Below, piece after piece: positions 14,301 to 25,489 of a stretch of DNA of 64,000 nt. The stretch's first letter is position 1, and each line of letters opens with the position of its first letter. A program made the translations under genes and the position numbers. Source of the stretch: Branchiostoma lanceolatum (Eukaryota; Chordata; Leptocardii; Amphioxiformes; Branchiostomatidae); NCBI RefSeq assembly GCF_035083965.1, contig NC_089726.1, forward strand, positions 11,351,501 to 11,415,500, written 5' to 3'. A model generated the notes under the pieces. That model did no database searches. It worked only from the letters and a program-made list of their open reading frames with translations, and was not told the DNA's origin.

Positions 14301-14606
14301 GATCGAGCTGGAAAAAGCACCCCCTACTTGCAATGACCTTGTGACGATTTGCAGCAAGAGCGAAAGTCGCAAATGTAGCCTTCAAACTTAATTCAAGGTC
14401 GTTTCTTATCATTCATACTTGTATAACACCCTGCAACTACTGAAGAACATAGATAAGGAGAGACTTAAGGTTCATGAATTACAGCCATGTTCATGAAGGA
14501 CACAACTGTTTCATGAAAGTCAACCGGACACCGTTACTGTATTATACCTGACGTCACTACATAGCTTATTGAGTGGAACATCTTAATAGCTCTGAAAAGT
14601 GTAGGG
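11346..14606. other. No gene or repeat recognised
   Basis: Both strands were read. Open frames are at most about 105 codons, with no signal peptide, domain motif or splice-consistent exon that I could support. Confidence 0.4.
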
Positions 14607-14730
14607 ATGTCTTTGTAGCTCAATTGGTAGCAGCCTCACAGTTGAAGGGACGTTAAGTTGGGGGTCCCATGTTCGAGGAGGTGCATCGAGCACGTTTGAA
14701 AGGGAATGGCTAGCACCACCACCCCCACCC
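14607..14730 (+). repeat. tRNA-derived SINE, internally deleted copy
   Basis: TTTGTAGCTCAATTGGTAGC is a pol III A box and matches the head at 52131-52150 (TAGCTCAATTGGTAGCAGCC shared). It passes directly into AAGGGACGTTAAGTTGGGGG, a central SINE motif, so the tRNA B-box part has been lost. The tail reads into a C-rich run near 14717-14740. SINEs move using LINE machinery; this copy looks dead. Confidence 0.7.
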
Positions 14731-15147
14731 ACCCCCAACCAGGTGAACAACAACAACTGTTGACATCAGCCATGGAAGTGTAGTTCGGATGTCTGAGATC
14801 TGGTCCTGATTATGAAACATAGTTGTCTCAGAAATAAAATCAAAGTCAAATGAAAACCTTTTTTTTGGCTATATTTTGCAATTAAGTCGCCAGGCCAAGC
14901 AGACATATATATTGTGCAACGTTGTGACAGATCGTTATGAAGACAAAGTGAGAATTGTATCAAAGCTTTGAATTCGGTAATGGATATTTGTCAACTATTA
15001 GGAATTCAGCGGTCAGGGCATTCAGAAACACCAGGGACATGGCCAGGTGCAATATGTACTATTGAAAAGATTTGACGGCTCTAAACTGCAGCTGTCTGTG
15101 GTAAAAAAAAAGACTATTTCACAGGACACGTTGATGAATGTTAGACA

Positions 15148-15403
15148 TCCAGGTAATAAGATACGCCGAAAATAGTTACTCAAGCAACTGGATAAAATTT
15201 GAAACAGTCAGACGTTTCGGACAGCATCTTTCGTCAGTGTTAACATATCTATTCAGAGTTTTGGTATAAAACCTGGTTCTGCCCGTTCTTTCCAAATATA
15301 TAGTCATCACTGACGAAAGATAGCGGATGCTGTATGAAACTTCTTACTTTGTACTGTTTCAAATTCTGCCCAGTTGCTTGAGTAACTATATTTGGTGTAT
15401 TTC
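15148..15403. repeat. Foldback element FB1, complete copy
   Basis: Imperfect inverted repeat. The left arm carries AGTTACTCAAGCAACTGG, then AAACAGTCAGACGTTTC and TTTCGTCAGTG. The right arm carries TCACTGACGAAAGATAG, then TACTGTTTCAAATTC and CCAGTTGCTTGAGTAACT. Arms are about 95 bases around a roughly 65-base centre. A MITE/foldback structure; related halves lie at 3171, 18156 and 41727. Confidence 0.75.
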
Positions 15404-18155
15404 ACAGGACTCCGGTTTCTTATCATCACGGGTTCACCAACACGTGCTCGCGCCCCTCGGGTAATGGCGTAACTGTTCTATGGCGATAAGTTGTCCTAAA
15501 TCCGCATCGCATATCCTTGTATTCTTCCATGGGACTGAAACAACATAAATCTTTTCTAATGATGGTATGATTGTCACCAACCGCGGTTTTATTTGATGAG
15601 GTGGGGTGATTTCTTTATACCATACATGATTAAGTGTGAATTGTATATGTCGTAAGGAATGTATGATGAAGAGCGCTTCAGGCACAACAAAATTGATTAA
15701 ACAGCCGTCAGCAACGGGCTTACCTGCATCTCAGTGGATTACACCATCCCTCAACATTCTGGAGAAACGTGTGCTGTAGCCACGTGCCTTTTAAATCATC
15801 GTTTAAGGCGCCGACATCTTTCATTATCTGTCCGACAGGTCCGCAGTGTTTTTTCCAACTTATACGTCATGACTGCTCCAATTTGATAATGACATTTCAG
15901 ACTAATATTAACCGACTGTATCCTGGTTTGGTGCGGGACCACCATATACATGTACGTACATTGATTTGCCGAGTTGTGAGAATTGTCCATTCACTTAGTT
16001 CTGCTTGAACACTGTATTTCTTACCAAGAATGGATTGACAACAGACATTCATATGTGAACTCGCAAATAAGCAAATAGCATCGAAAACAGCATGCCAAGT
16101 TGATAAGGAAACCACTCATGCTAGGTGCAGTTATTTCTGCTTGAGGCACTTCCTGCAGATAAAAAGAAGCTGTCAACCGACAGTGATCTTGTTTTGCACG
16201 GTGTCCTTGTCACGACTATCATCTCCTTATTTAGTAAATTGAAGATGGCGGTGCATACATCCGTGTCATAACATTAGGTACAGTGGCGGAAGACCCGAGA
16301 CTTCGGCGAAAATCAAGCGATCAGATTCCGTACTAGTAGCTAGATGCCGGGTCAGTGGTCACATGCATGGGTCATTATCTCTGTAGATAACGAACCTGGT
16401 CGTTGATGGTGCATTCAGCACATGTATTATTCATTATGGTGCAGTCACCTTGACCTTATTTAAGTCTTGGTCTTGTAGGAGTAATAGACCAGATATGTAT
16501 CCAGACAAGCTGCCCCCTCCTGACACAAAGGCCAACACAACTTGGTTCCCCATCAGCGCCAGGACTTATGTTATTACTGTCGGCAGCTGTTCACGTGATA
16601 TCAGTGTTATCTACTGTACCCGAATGCTATCTCTCGTACAAGTGCGTCATAAAGGCAGGAATGCTTGCTGAAGGTCAGCGTGTAGGTTGGGATCACAGCC
16701 TCGCCGATATTGCACCTCGGGGATGATGATAGGATCGGGGGACCATGTACTTCTCCAGAATACTGTAATAGGTTAAAAGATCATCCAAAGCCAATTTGCT
16801 CGTTCCTTATGTTAGTGTTCAGAGCTTTTCGGTCTTGGTACAAACGTGTGTGCAAGTGTGGGGAAAATGGGCACGTTTTGTCTGAGGCGGCGGTTTTGGT
16901 GATGTATTGTAGGGCAACCGCACCGGGGTGGCGGGAAGAATCGCCAGGTGGCGGCTTTGATTACGTCCCACGACGGACATTACGGGACGTCCCTTATGAA
17001 GACGGCCTGCCAAATACTAACCAAACCAGCCCACATGAGTGATGTCCAAGCTGTTTAACAAACACAAGGAATTGATGACCTCTGCCAAATGAGGTCCCAC
17101 GCCACCATTATGGAACAGGACGGTCCACAATCATTCACGGCATGGTGTCATGACATTTATTCTCCTCGAAGTCGGACATGAGACACATGTGTATAAAGTG
17201 CATGAGACACATGTGTATAAAGTGTAATGGTGATGGAAAAAGGACGATTAAATGGGAGAAATATAGTCAAGATTTCCATGTTACATTACTTGTTGTAAGT
17301 TTTAAAGTCAGCTATGTGTAAGACATTCAACTGAATGAACGTTACCCATCTCATGGAATTTTCTTCTGAAGAACGAACTTCAGGAAATCAACATAGTATT
17401 ACGTATACTTTTTGCCATATATTGTACCTGATGCAAATGTTGTGCAATAAACTTTGACTTGACTATACTTGTAAAATTTCTTACTTCCTAGCCGACTCTG
17501 CGATGCAAGTCAGTGTCCCTCTGCCTGTACCTTCCTGCTGTGTTTGTATATAACATCCAGCTCTATATATATTTAACATGAGGCTGATGATCAGGCATTG
17601 AGAAAGATCATCTCCTTAGTATTGCGGCTATTCTCCTACAATAATTGCCGCACTCTTCATCTCCTATAACTTAATTGCCATCACAACCATAGAACGTAAT
17701 TGGTCCCTTTGAAATGTTTTGAAAATGAGCATAGCAACTGATGTAAGGTGATTGGTGTTATCATTAGAGAAGACGATTGGCAATAACGTATTTCCGTCTG
17801 ACTGCGCCCCTACGCGTGTTCGCCTTGTTTGGCAAAATGTGACGTATGCCCACATCCCAGTGGAGATGCTTCAGTCCATGACAAAACAGTTTGCCATTCA
17901 AACAAGGTCGCGAGTAACAAAATGCATGGTAGAACAATAAAGATTAGCGGTGGAGAGCAGTCTCAAAACAAGAGAAACCTCGATGAAATATCTTGAGCTT
18001 TTGTAAATCTCTTCATGGCTTTCATCTTGTCTCATTGATTATACAACGTCCTTTCCGTTGGCAGAATTCCATGTTTATCTTTCATTATGCAAATGAATTC
18101 CACATTTTCATAATTCATGCATGGTGATGCACACCTTTAACATACAAAAATACAG
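15404..18155. other. No gene recognised; one short tandem duplication
   Basis: No supportable exon on either strand. A 22-base unit containing GAGACACATGTGTATAAAGT is present twice in tandem near 17179-17224. A GC-richer patch near 16880-16990 has an open frame but no recognisable protein motif. Confidence 0.4.
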
Positions 18156-18222
18156 TGGATGCTATCTGAAACGTCTGACTGTTTCAAAATTTTATCCAGT
18201 TGCTTGAGTAACTATTTTTGGC
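18156..18222. repeat. Foldback repeat FB1, half copy
   Basis: GGATGCTATCTGAAACGTC, then CAAAATTTTATCCAGTTGC and TTGAGTAACTATTTTTGGC correspond to the right arm of the element at 15148-15403. Confidence 0.6.
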
Positions 18223-18239
18223 TTAAAAATACACATATC

Positions 18240-18745
18240 ACAAGTAAGAAATCCCGGCACTTAGCATTAAAGAATTATGGCTCGTTCGCATTTGGCATGC
18301 AAATTATGCCCTTATTAGCATATGTTACATGTATTTAAGTTACCTATCATTGAAATCACTAGAATAATAGATTTTCCCTTTTTAAGTCCTATTTTGCATA
18401 ATTCGCATCTCAATGTGTACATCTGTTCAGTTACCCTCATTGGAAGGTTTAACAAAAAAGCCCCTGCAGTTCCAGGGCAAAGTGCTAGAGGCCCAAACTT
18501 ACACCACTTCATCCCTACATCAAAAGCTGCCACCAAAAAAATCAAGACCATAGCATATCCAGTGCAAAAGATACAAAAGCTGAAAGTTCTACAGCAATAT
18601 CAAGGTCACAAATCACGTGGGCCAAAATCGACCTTGACCATTGTCTTACCAAGATCTACCCACATACCAAATATCATTACAACCCATGCAGAGGTCATGC
18701 TGACCACAAATATCCGGAAGCACAAACAGACAGACACGTGGGATC
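18240..18745 (+). repeat. Microsatellite-ended repeat family R1, copy 2
   Basis: Shares ordered blocks with 11056-11345: ATAGATTTTCC, TTTTGCATAATTCGCATC, GTGTACATCTG, GGTTTAACAAAAAAGCCC and CTGCAGTTCCAGGGC. It continues through ATGCTATGG-type and ACCAAATATCA-type blocks (given here in reverse-complement form for the match) that recur reversed in 26543-27430, and ends with ACAGACAGACAC. A 154-codon open frame runs through it but is not conserved between copies. Confidence 0.6.
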
Positions 18746-19339
18746 ACGTGGACAGACAGACACGCCATTTTTCATGTAGGCAATGATACACGACCACTGT
18801 AGTCACGTTGGAGGATTCGAATGTCATAACATCAAAATGCCCGCGTCACACAAGATCTCACAAGTGTGCTAAAATGCTACTCTTTTCCGCTCAGGACTTC
18901 ATGTCCTTCATTCCTGTTATAACAAACTGCTTGTCAACTCAATGGTCTTTAGTGTTAATCACGGTGCCATTTTTTTTCTATACCACACATTGCCTTCCCG
19001 TAGTAAGTTCATAATTTTTGTGAACATGCTCCGGATTATTTACTCTCCTGTCTAGATGGGTTCTGGTATTCACCCAGTTAGCCACCCAAAACGGCGACCT
19101 TGGTCAAACATTCTTTCAGAATCTGTGTATTCATCCCATCCCATCTGACTTGCATAGAATTCAATACAATCTTTGGTGCCATCCCAGATCTTCCCTGGAA
19201 CTGAGGAAGGATCAAGAAGAAGATAAGAAGCGAACTGGGGTGAATGGCCGTCACTTCGCATAAATCTACATTCCTAATCATTCAGAACGTCATCTGTTTG
19301 CGTGGACGGACGTCATTCACTCGACTTTGAACGGTGATA
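18746..19339. other. No gene recognised; one unexplained minus-strand open frame
   Basis: The minus frame about 19070-19261 reads a compositionally protein-like stretch (KIWDGTKDCIEFYASQMG, then DEYTDSERMFDQGRRFGW). No flanking splice sites were established and I do not recognise the family. It may be an orphan exon or transposon remnant. Confidence 0.25.
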
Positions 19340-19697
19340 CAGACGAAGCCACTTAATTGCACCTCGGATAAACGCACCTTCCATTTAATTGCACCGAATC
19401 CCAATATCCAAAACCGGTTCCCATTCACTGCATTGTTAGTGACTCCGCATATCTGCACCGCGCATGGTCACCAATGCCGGATAACTGCACCAATTTTTTT
19501 CAAAAATCCTCGACAAGTTAACTAAAAAGGTGCGCTAAAATCGGCAAACGCGGTACAAATGAGCCGATACCTGCCGGTGTAAAGGCGCAATACCGCCAAA
19601 ATGTTTCAAACTGCTTTGAGTAACAAAAGAATGCGGTCTCCATTGACAGTTACGTTGATAGGAATCGTATGGGAGGGCCCGGGCGGGTCACCCGTAA

Positions 19698-19725
19698 CAA
19701 GGACATTATATATATAATGTCCTTG
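19698..19725. repeat. 28-bp perfect palindrome flanked by 7-bp direct repeats
   Basis: The sequence starts CAAGGACATTATAT and is its own reverse complement over 28 bases. CCCGTAA precedes it (19691-19697) and follows it (19726-19732). In the sister element at 24706-25489 the site (near 25128-25134) has a single CCCGTAA-equivalent and no palindrome, so this is an insertion with a target-site duplication. Confidence 0.85.
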
Positions 19726-20652
19726 CCCGTAATCAGTAACCAAGTTTTAGTTTCAATTCCTTGTTTCATTGCGGTACATGATTTACGTAAATCGACTACT
19801 GCACTCTACGTAATGTAACACAGAAACTGTTATCCCATGAGTGGCATGACGATGTTTCAGAATGCCTCCCCTGTAACATTACGCGTGTTGTAATGCGGTA
19901 GATCGCATGGAAAAATGAAAGAATGCAAAATCAAAACTGGTTCGTAGTCATTTCTTTATTTTCAGCAAAGGGTCAATAAATAAAGTTAATAATTGAATAA
20001 TTTCGTCTGTTTTCTTTGTGCTAGTGTTTCTGACTAACAATACACAGAGGTCAGAGGTCATCGGCGCAGCGAGACACCGTCCATTTCAGCTCCCTCAATC
20101 TTTTCGTTTAATCGCAAGTATTGCTTTTCGTTTGAACTTATTTTCATTTCTTTTCGTTGGCCCAAGCATACAGTTATATATGCGACGTTATTATAGACAA
20201 ACAAACCAAATTGAGTGAGAAACAGAGCAGTAAAAGTAAGCTGTGAGGTGAAGCAGCGTGGAAGGTGTCTCCGGCCCAATTATCTTACACACATTCCTAG
20301 AACACTTGTCAGAAAACTAGCGAAGTATTATTAGAACAACGGTATACTGTTGGCAAGTCCATAATATTACCACATTGTTTTGTTAGTTATTATGCAAGTT
20401 GAATTTGACACATGTTCTTATAGGGTTAGATAAATTCTTGGCACCAAACACACGTCAAGCTCACCTGTGTACGTGCTGTTATCTAATTAAGGCAATTATC
20501 TGATTAGAAACACCTGTTTACATGTAACACCCAATCAGGGTGCAGCCAATCAGTGTGTATTTCTGACTGATCGATAATCAGATTAATTACTATGAACCTG
20601 AACCAACTATTCTCGTTGTAATAGAGAAAATTGCCTGGAGTCCTCAGTAAAC

Positions 20653-23373
20653 ATGAAGTCATTAGATAAGTTGTTAGCTTTCGCACAGCTTTGGGCAGTT
20701 ATTACAATAGCTGTACTGCCAAAATCTAGAAGCGCACAGCAATCAAGACAACAGCTGGGAGGAGTGAAGACTGGCACGTGGCAGATAGCACCACACCGAC
20801 CGTCCTCACTAGGACTATGTGGTATCTACACAATCAGCAACATCAATCTAAAGACGGATGGAAGCTCTCATAGTGCTGATGACAACATCACTAGCGACAC
20901 TGATCTGTCCTTCCTGATGGCATCATTTACCCTCTTGCTGGCTGGTGACATACACGTCAACCCCGGCCCCATTGATCTTAACCTGGCTCGAAAAGGACTA
21001 CACGTGGGACATATCAACGTGAATAGTTTACGTAACAAAGTACACGAAATTGCACAAGTATTAATTGTCAACAACTTTCACGTACTCGCAGTATCCGAAA
21101 CACACCTAGACAACAGTGTACATGATGGTGCGCTCGACGCTGGCGAGTACACCATCATAAGAAGAGACCGAGATAGTAATGGAGGAGGTGTAGCCATATA
21201 CATCAAAAACACTATTCCCTTTAAGAGACGTCATGATTTAGAAATTCCAGATATCGAAATAATCTGGGCACAAATTTACCTCCCATACATAAAACCTATA
21301 CTTATAGGGTGCCTCTACAGACCACCAAGTGCAAACACGAACTATCTACACAACATCATACAAACATTTGATACAGCTACGCATGATGGTAACGAAGTAC
21401 TAATATTTGGAGACTTTAACATAAACTGGGCAAATTTGAGTGGCTCTCTCAGAGGTAGACTAGAATTGGAAGCGACGGCTTTGAACCTCAACCAAATGGT
21501 AAAACATGCGACGAGAATTGCCAAAACAGCTAACGGACCAGTAACCTCTTCATGCATAGATTTAATATTTTCTAATATGCCAGACAAAATCACTAACACA
21601 TCTTCAATTCCACTAGGGTTTTCAGACCATAATCTCATATATACAACTAGGAAAACTAAAGTACCAAAAGGACAACCTACAGTGATTCTCAAGCGGTCCT
21701 ACAAGAAATTTGACCAAGATCATTTCTTACATGATATTGAGTCCGCGCCATGGCACGTAGTGGAAAGCGAAAACAATGTAGAAGACGCCCTAACATGCTT
21801 AATGAACATTTTTACCGATATCATTGACAAGCACGCTCCGGTGCGTAAACGTTCAGTAAGGGCAGCGCCGGCCCAATGGGTTGACGGTGACCTTCGAGAA
21901 CTTATGCACCAGAGAGATCAGGCGAAACGCAAAGCTCAGGCATCTAAAGAGACAGCCGACCACAAGGCTTATAGAAGACTGCGGAATATAGTAGTTCGAG
22001 AAAACAGAAAAAAGAAAAAGGCCTTCTACACACAACAGATCGACCTACATAGTAGGAATAATGACAGCAAGCGACTGTGGCAAACAGTAAATGGAATGCT
22101 GGGTAGAAACATCAGAAAGACACCAAACTTTATTGAATCAGATGGACAAATTTTAATGAAACCAGCTGAAATTGCGGAGTATTTCAACAATTATTTCACT
22201 GAGAAAGTCACAAGACTCACAAGAGGCGACGATCCTGACACAGACAAGGCAGTCGAACCAATTAAAGAACATATCATGGCTGAGAAGTATTGCTCTTTCA
22301 GTTTTCAACAAGTATCAGTAGAACAGGTGGAAGAACAGTTAAAATCACTACACCCTGGCAGAGCCACCGGGCACGATGATATAGACAATACCTTGCTGAG
22401 GCTGTGTGCTAACTACATTGCTAAACCACTTGGCCACATTTTTAACCGCTCCCTTGTGCAAGGAATTTTCCCCTCCCAATGGAAGAAAGCTAAAGTAATT
22501 CCATTAATAAAAGACAAATCCTTCCCACTCAATGGACCAAATAGTCGCCCAATAAGCTTATTACCTGCCATAAGTAAAGTCATGGAGAGAATATGTCAGA
22601 AGCAAATACAAACTTACATGGTATCAAATGATATTTTCTCCGGTAACCAGCATGCGTATAAGCGCTTCCACTCCACTTCTAGCGCGCTCACACAAATGTC
22701 AGACTACTGGCTGGAAGAAATAGACAAGGGTAACTTAGTAGGAGCAGTTTTGTTAGATTTTAGCGCTGCTTTTGATGTTATCAATCATGAGATCTGTCTG
22801 GCCAAATTACAAAGTTATGGCTTTACACAATCTGCCATAAACTGGACAAGAAGCTACCTAGAAAACAGGAAACAGGCCGTGTTTGTGAATGGAAGCTACT
22901 CCTCATTCATTGAAACAAAATGTGGCGTGCCCCAAGGCAGCTGCCTCGGTCCCCTTCTCTTCTGTATTTTCACAAACGATCTGCCAACGGTAACTACCCA
23001 AAGTGTGGTCGTGATGTATGCCGATGATTCCACCCCATCCACATCAGCTTCTGACATTACAGAATTACAAAATAAGCTGCAGACAGACTTATCTAAGATC
23101 TGGAATTGGGTGAGGACAAACAAGTTAATCCTCAACATTGGCAAAACAAAATCAATCATCTTGGGTTCACCACATAGGCTAAAAAGGAAGCCGAAGCTAC
23201 AACTTTCCATCGAAGGCAAAATCATTACACAGGTGGAACAGGCGGACTTACTAGGTGTCACTGTGGATCAGCAGCTCTCATGGGCTCTACAAGTAAACAA
23301 AACAAAGATGAAGATGGCAGGAGCCCTTGCTTCAATTAGGAAATATAAGGAATACTTCACTACCAACCTGTGA
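20653..23373 (+). CDS. LINE ORF: AP endonuclease plus reverse transcriptase (5' part of a frameshifted frame)
   Basis: 906 codons from ATG 20653. An N-terminal stretch includes LLLAGDIHVNPGP, a phrase common just before the endonuclease in CR1-like elements. The endonuclease has HINVNSL (about 120), SETHLD (about 148-153; catalytic Glu), YRPP, GDFNIN (253-258; Asp/Asn) and SDHN (324-327; catalytic Asp-His). The RT has NSRPISLLPAISKVME, LLDFSAAFDVINH (Asp 702 and Asp 708), CGVPQGSCLGPLL and YADD at 789-792, so the catalytic Asp residues are intact. The frame stops at 23373 just after RKYKEYFTTNL, short of the usual C-terminus, which continues in another frame at 23370. CR1/L2 placement is by motif style; a phylogeny would decide. 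Confidence 0.9.
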   Translation: MKSLDKLLAFAQLWAVITIAVLPKSRSAQQSRQQLGGVKTGTWQIAPHRPSSLGLCGIYTISNINLKTDGSSHSADDNITSDTDLSFLMASFTLLLAGDIHVNPGPIDLNLARKGLHVGHINVNSLRNKVHEIAQVLIVNNFHVLAVSETHLDNSVHDGALDAGEYTIIRRDRDSNGGGVAIYIKNTIPFKRRHDLEIPDIEIIWAQIYLPYIKPILIGCLYRPPSANTNYLHNIIQTFDTATHDGNEVLIFGDFNINWANLSGSLRGRLELEATALNLNQMVKHATRIAKTANGPVTSSCIDLIFSNMPDKITNTSSIPLGFSDHNLIYTTRKTKVPKGQPTVILKRSYKKFDQDHFLHDIESAPWHVVESENNVEDALTCLMNIFTDIIDKHAPVRKRSVRAAPAQWVDGDLRELMHQRDQAKRKAQASKETADHKAYRRLRNIVVRENRKKKKAFYTQQIDLHSRNNDSKRLWQTVNGMLGRNIRKTPNFIESDGQILMKPAEIAEYFNNYFTEKVTRLTRGDDPDTDKAVEPIKEHIMAEKYCSFSFQQVSVEQVEEQLKSLHPGRATGHDDIDNTLLRLCANYIAKPLGHIFNRSLVQGIFPSQWKKAKVIPLIKDKSFPLNGPNSRPISLLPAISKVMERICQKQIQTYMVSNDIFSGNQHAYKRFHSTSSALTQMSDYWLEEIDKGNLVGAVLLDFSAAFDVINHEICLAKLQSYGFTQSAINWTRSYLENRKQAVFVNGSYSSFIETKCGVPQGSCLGPLLFCIFTNDLPTVTTQSVVVMYADDSTPSTSASDITELQNKLQTDLSKIWNWVRTNKLILNIGKTKSIILGSPHRLKRKPKLQLSIEGKIITQVEQADLLGVTVDQQLSWALQVNKTKMKMAGALASIRKYKEYFTTNL

Positions 23374-23870
23374 TACAGACCTTGGTCCTATCTCACCTAG
23401 ATTACGGCTTAGTACTCACGTCCTCATCGCCTCAGACCCACCTAGACAAACTGCAAGTTATCCAGAATAGAGCAGCTAGGCTGGCAACAGGTGCAAGTTT
23501 TGACGCAAACCTAGATGTACTACATAATCAGTTAAACTGGCCCTCAGTAAAAGAAAGACTTTTCACAGGCACTATCAACATATTCCATAAAGTAGTAAAG
23601 GAAAAACAGCCAAAATGCATTTTCAGTCGTTTAAAAACAATTAACACCGCACATTCTCACAACACCAGACTAGCACAGAAAGGAGCATTCCTGCTACCCA
23701 AACCCAGAACTAATGCCATTACTCGAACCTTCCTATACAGAGCTATCAGAACATACAACACTCTACCAATTCACATTACATCCTCAAATCCACGTGCATT
23801 CAAAGTAAAAATCTGGTCCTGGACAAAAACTCAAAGACATAAAAACTCACCTATCAGCTCATGGTGGTAA
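23370..23870 (+). pseudogene. LINE ORF, C-terminal part displaced by a frameshift
   Basis: Continuation of the reverse-transcriptase ORF in a different frame: TLVLSHLDYGLVL, LDKLQVIQNRAARLATG, then a basic C-terminus ending WW and TAA at 23868-23870. The LDYG..L..L..IQNRAAR pattern is the standard post-RT region of Jockey/CR1/L2 elements. One small indel near 23365-23375 explains the break; without it the element would have one continuous frame of roughly 1,070 codons. Confidence 0.85.
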
Positions 23871-24705
23871 ACTTGACTATAGGACATTCGTATATTTCAT
23901 GACCTCTGACCTCCACAATATCCAATATATGATAATATTATGTACATGTATGATATAATATGATAATAATGTTTCTGTTTATGTTAATTGAATGAGGATA
24001 ATGATGAATTGATTGATTGATGTTATGAGTAATTTAATGTATTGTATAATATGATAAGGTTAAGAATGTTAATGATTGATTTATGCTAGTTGTCTGATCA
24101 ACATTATCTGTATAATTTGTTGTTATGTATTTTATTCGATTGTGTGTAGAGGACTCCAGAAAGAATAGTTCAATGTAACTAATGGAGATTCCTAATAAAC
24201 AAACAAACAAACACCCCCCCGCCATGGTGGTGCGGTCCAGCTGGGCATTTCGCATAATTGCACCAGCCGGATAATTGCACCGAAAACGCTGACAAATGGG
24301 TGGTGCAGTTAAGCGGATTCTACTGTACTGGTTATTTCTACTCTTCCTCCCTTCTTGGTGTTAGTGACACAGCCCGCCACACCCTGAACACTTCAAGCTG
24401 ACACCGTGCCAACAACCCCACACTGCGAACGTTTACAGTATCCATCAGCATAGTGGCCATGCAGTCCAGCCATACCTATACATACGTGTAGAAAATGACA
24501 TATGTAGTCATGAGATACTTGTGTATAGAGATAGATAGACATTTCACGCAAAATAGAATCTGAGGCAAGTAAAATTTTATGATCGATATTTTTCAAAAAA
24601 GCAGTTGATATTTTTACCAAATGGGGAAACTACAGTTTAGATATTCAACGACACAAGACTTAAAATTTTATCAATTTTAATTTGTAAGGTGTAACGTTAC
24701 AACTA

Positions 24706-25489
24706 CAGTAGAATCCGCTTAACTGCACCACCCATTTGGCAGCGTTTTTGGTGCAATTATCCGGCTGGTGCAGATATGCGAAATGCCCAGCTGGACCGCA
24801 CCACCATGGGGAAGGGGGTGTATTGTTAGTCAGAAAAACTAGCACAAAGAAAACAGACGAAATTATTCAGTTATTAACTTTATCTATTGACCCTTTGCTG
24901 AAAATAAAGAAATGACTACGAACCTGTTTTGATTTTGCATTCTTTTATTTTTCCATGCGATCTACCGCATTACAACACGTAATGTTACAGGGGAGGCATT
25001 CTGAAACATCGTCATGCCACTCATGGGATAACAGTTTCTGTGTTACATTACGTAGAGTGCAGTTGTCGATTTACGTAAGTCATGTACCGCCATGAAACTA
25101 GGAATTGAAACTAAAACTTGGTTACTGATTACGGGTGACCCGCCCGGGACCTCCCATACGATTCCTATCAACGTATAAACTGTCAATGGAGACCGCCTTC
25201 TTTTGCTACTCAAAACAGTTTAAAACAAATTGGCGGTATTGCGCCTTTACACCGGCAGGTATCGGCTTATTTGTACCGCGTTTGCCGATTTTAGCGCACC
25301 TTTTCAGTTAACTTGTCGTAGATTTTTGAAAAAAATTGGTGCAGTTATCCGACATTGGTGACCATGCGCGGTGCAGATATGCGGAGTCACTAACAATGCA
25401 GTGAATGGGAACCGGTTTTGGATATTGGGATTCGGTGCAATTAAATGGAAGGTGCGTTTATCCGAGGTGCAATTAAGTGGCTTCGTCTG
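24706..25489 (-). mobile_element. Tigger/pogo-like DNA element, right copy, uninterrupted
   Basis: 784 bp flanked by TA (24704-24705 and 25490-25491), with CAGTAGAATCCGCTTAACTG at the left end and the complement of CAGACGAAGCCACTTAATTG at the right. It is the inverse of the copy at 19340-24325 (sharing for example TTTACACCGGCAGGTATCGG in one orientation). The pair is separated by 380 bp. No transposase frame; a deletion derivative or MITE. Confidence 0.8.

Larger units (their letters stand above)
20046..24213 (+). mobile_element. Near-complete CR1/L2-group non-LTR retrotransposon (LINE)
   Basis: About 4.17 kb inserted in a Tigger-like element. It has a 5' leader of about 600 bases, a long frame encoding AP-type endonuclease and reverse transcriptase, and a 3' end that runs through AATAAA into AAAC repeats (24190-24213), as CR1/L2-type elements often end in short repeats rather than poly(A). 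Comparison with the intact sister element places the junctions after AACAATACAC and before CCCCCCCGCC, leaving at most a 2-4 base target duplication. One frameshift separates the RT core from its C-terminal part. Confidence 0.85.
19340..24325 (+). mobile_element. Tigger/pogo-like DNA element, left copy, interrupted by a LINE
   Basis: Terminal inverted repeats are CAGACGAAGCCACTTAATTG at 19340 and, at the other end, the complement of CAGTAGAATCCGCTTAACTG finishing at 24325, each flanked by TA (19338-19339 and 24326-24327). TA target sites with CAG termini fit the Tc1/mariner-pogo group. Element sequence is 19340-20045 plus about 24214-24325; the part between is a LINE inserted later. Its body matches the reverse complement of 24706-25489 almost throughout. 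No transposase frame, so it is non-autonomous. It also carries a 28-base palindrome at 19698-19725 that the other copy lacks. Confidence 0.8.

Noticed and set aside
17179-17224. Possible regulatory tandem site
   Set aside because: Only two copies of a 22-base unit with no nearby gene; a simple duplication is enough to explain it.
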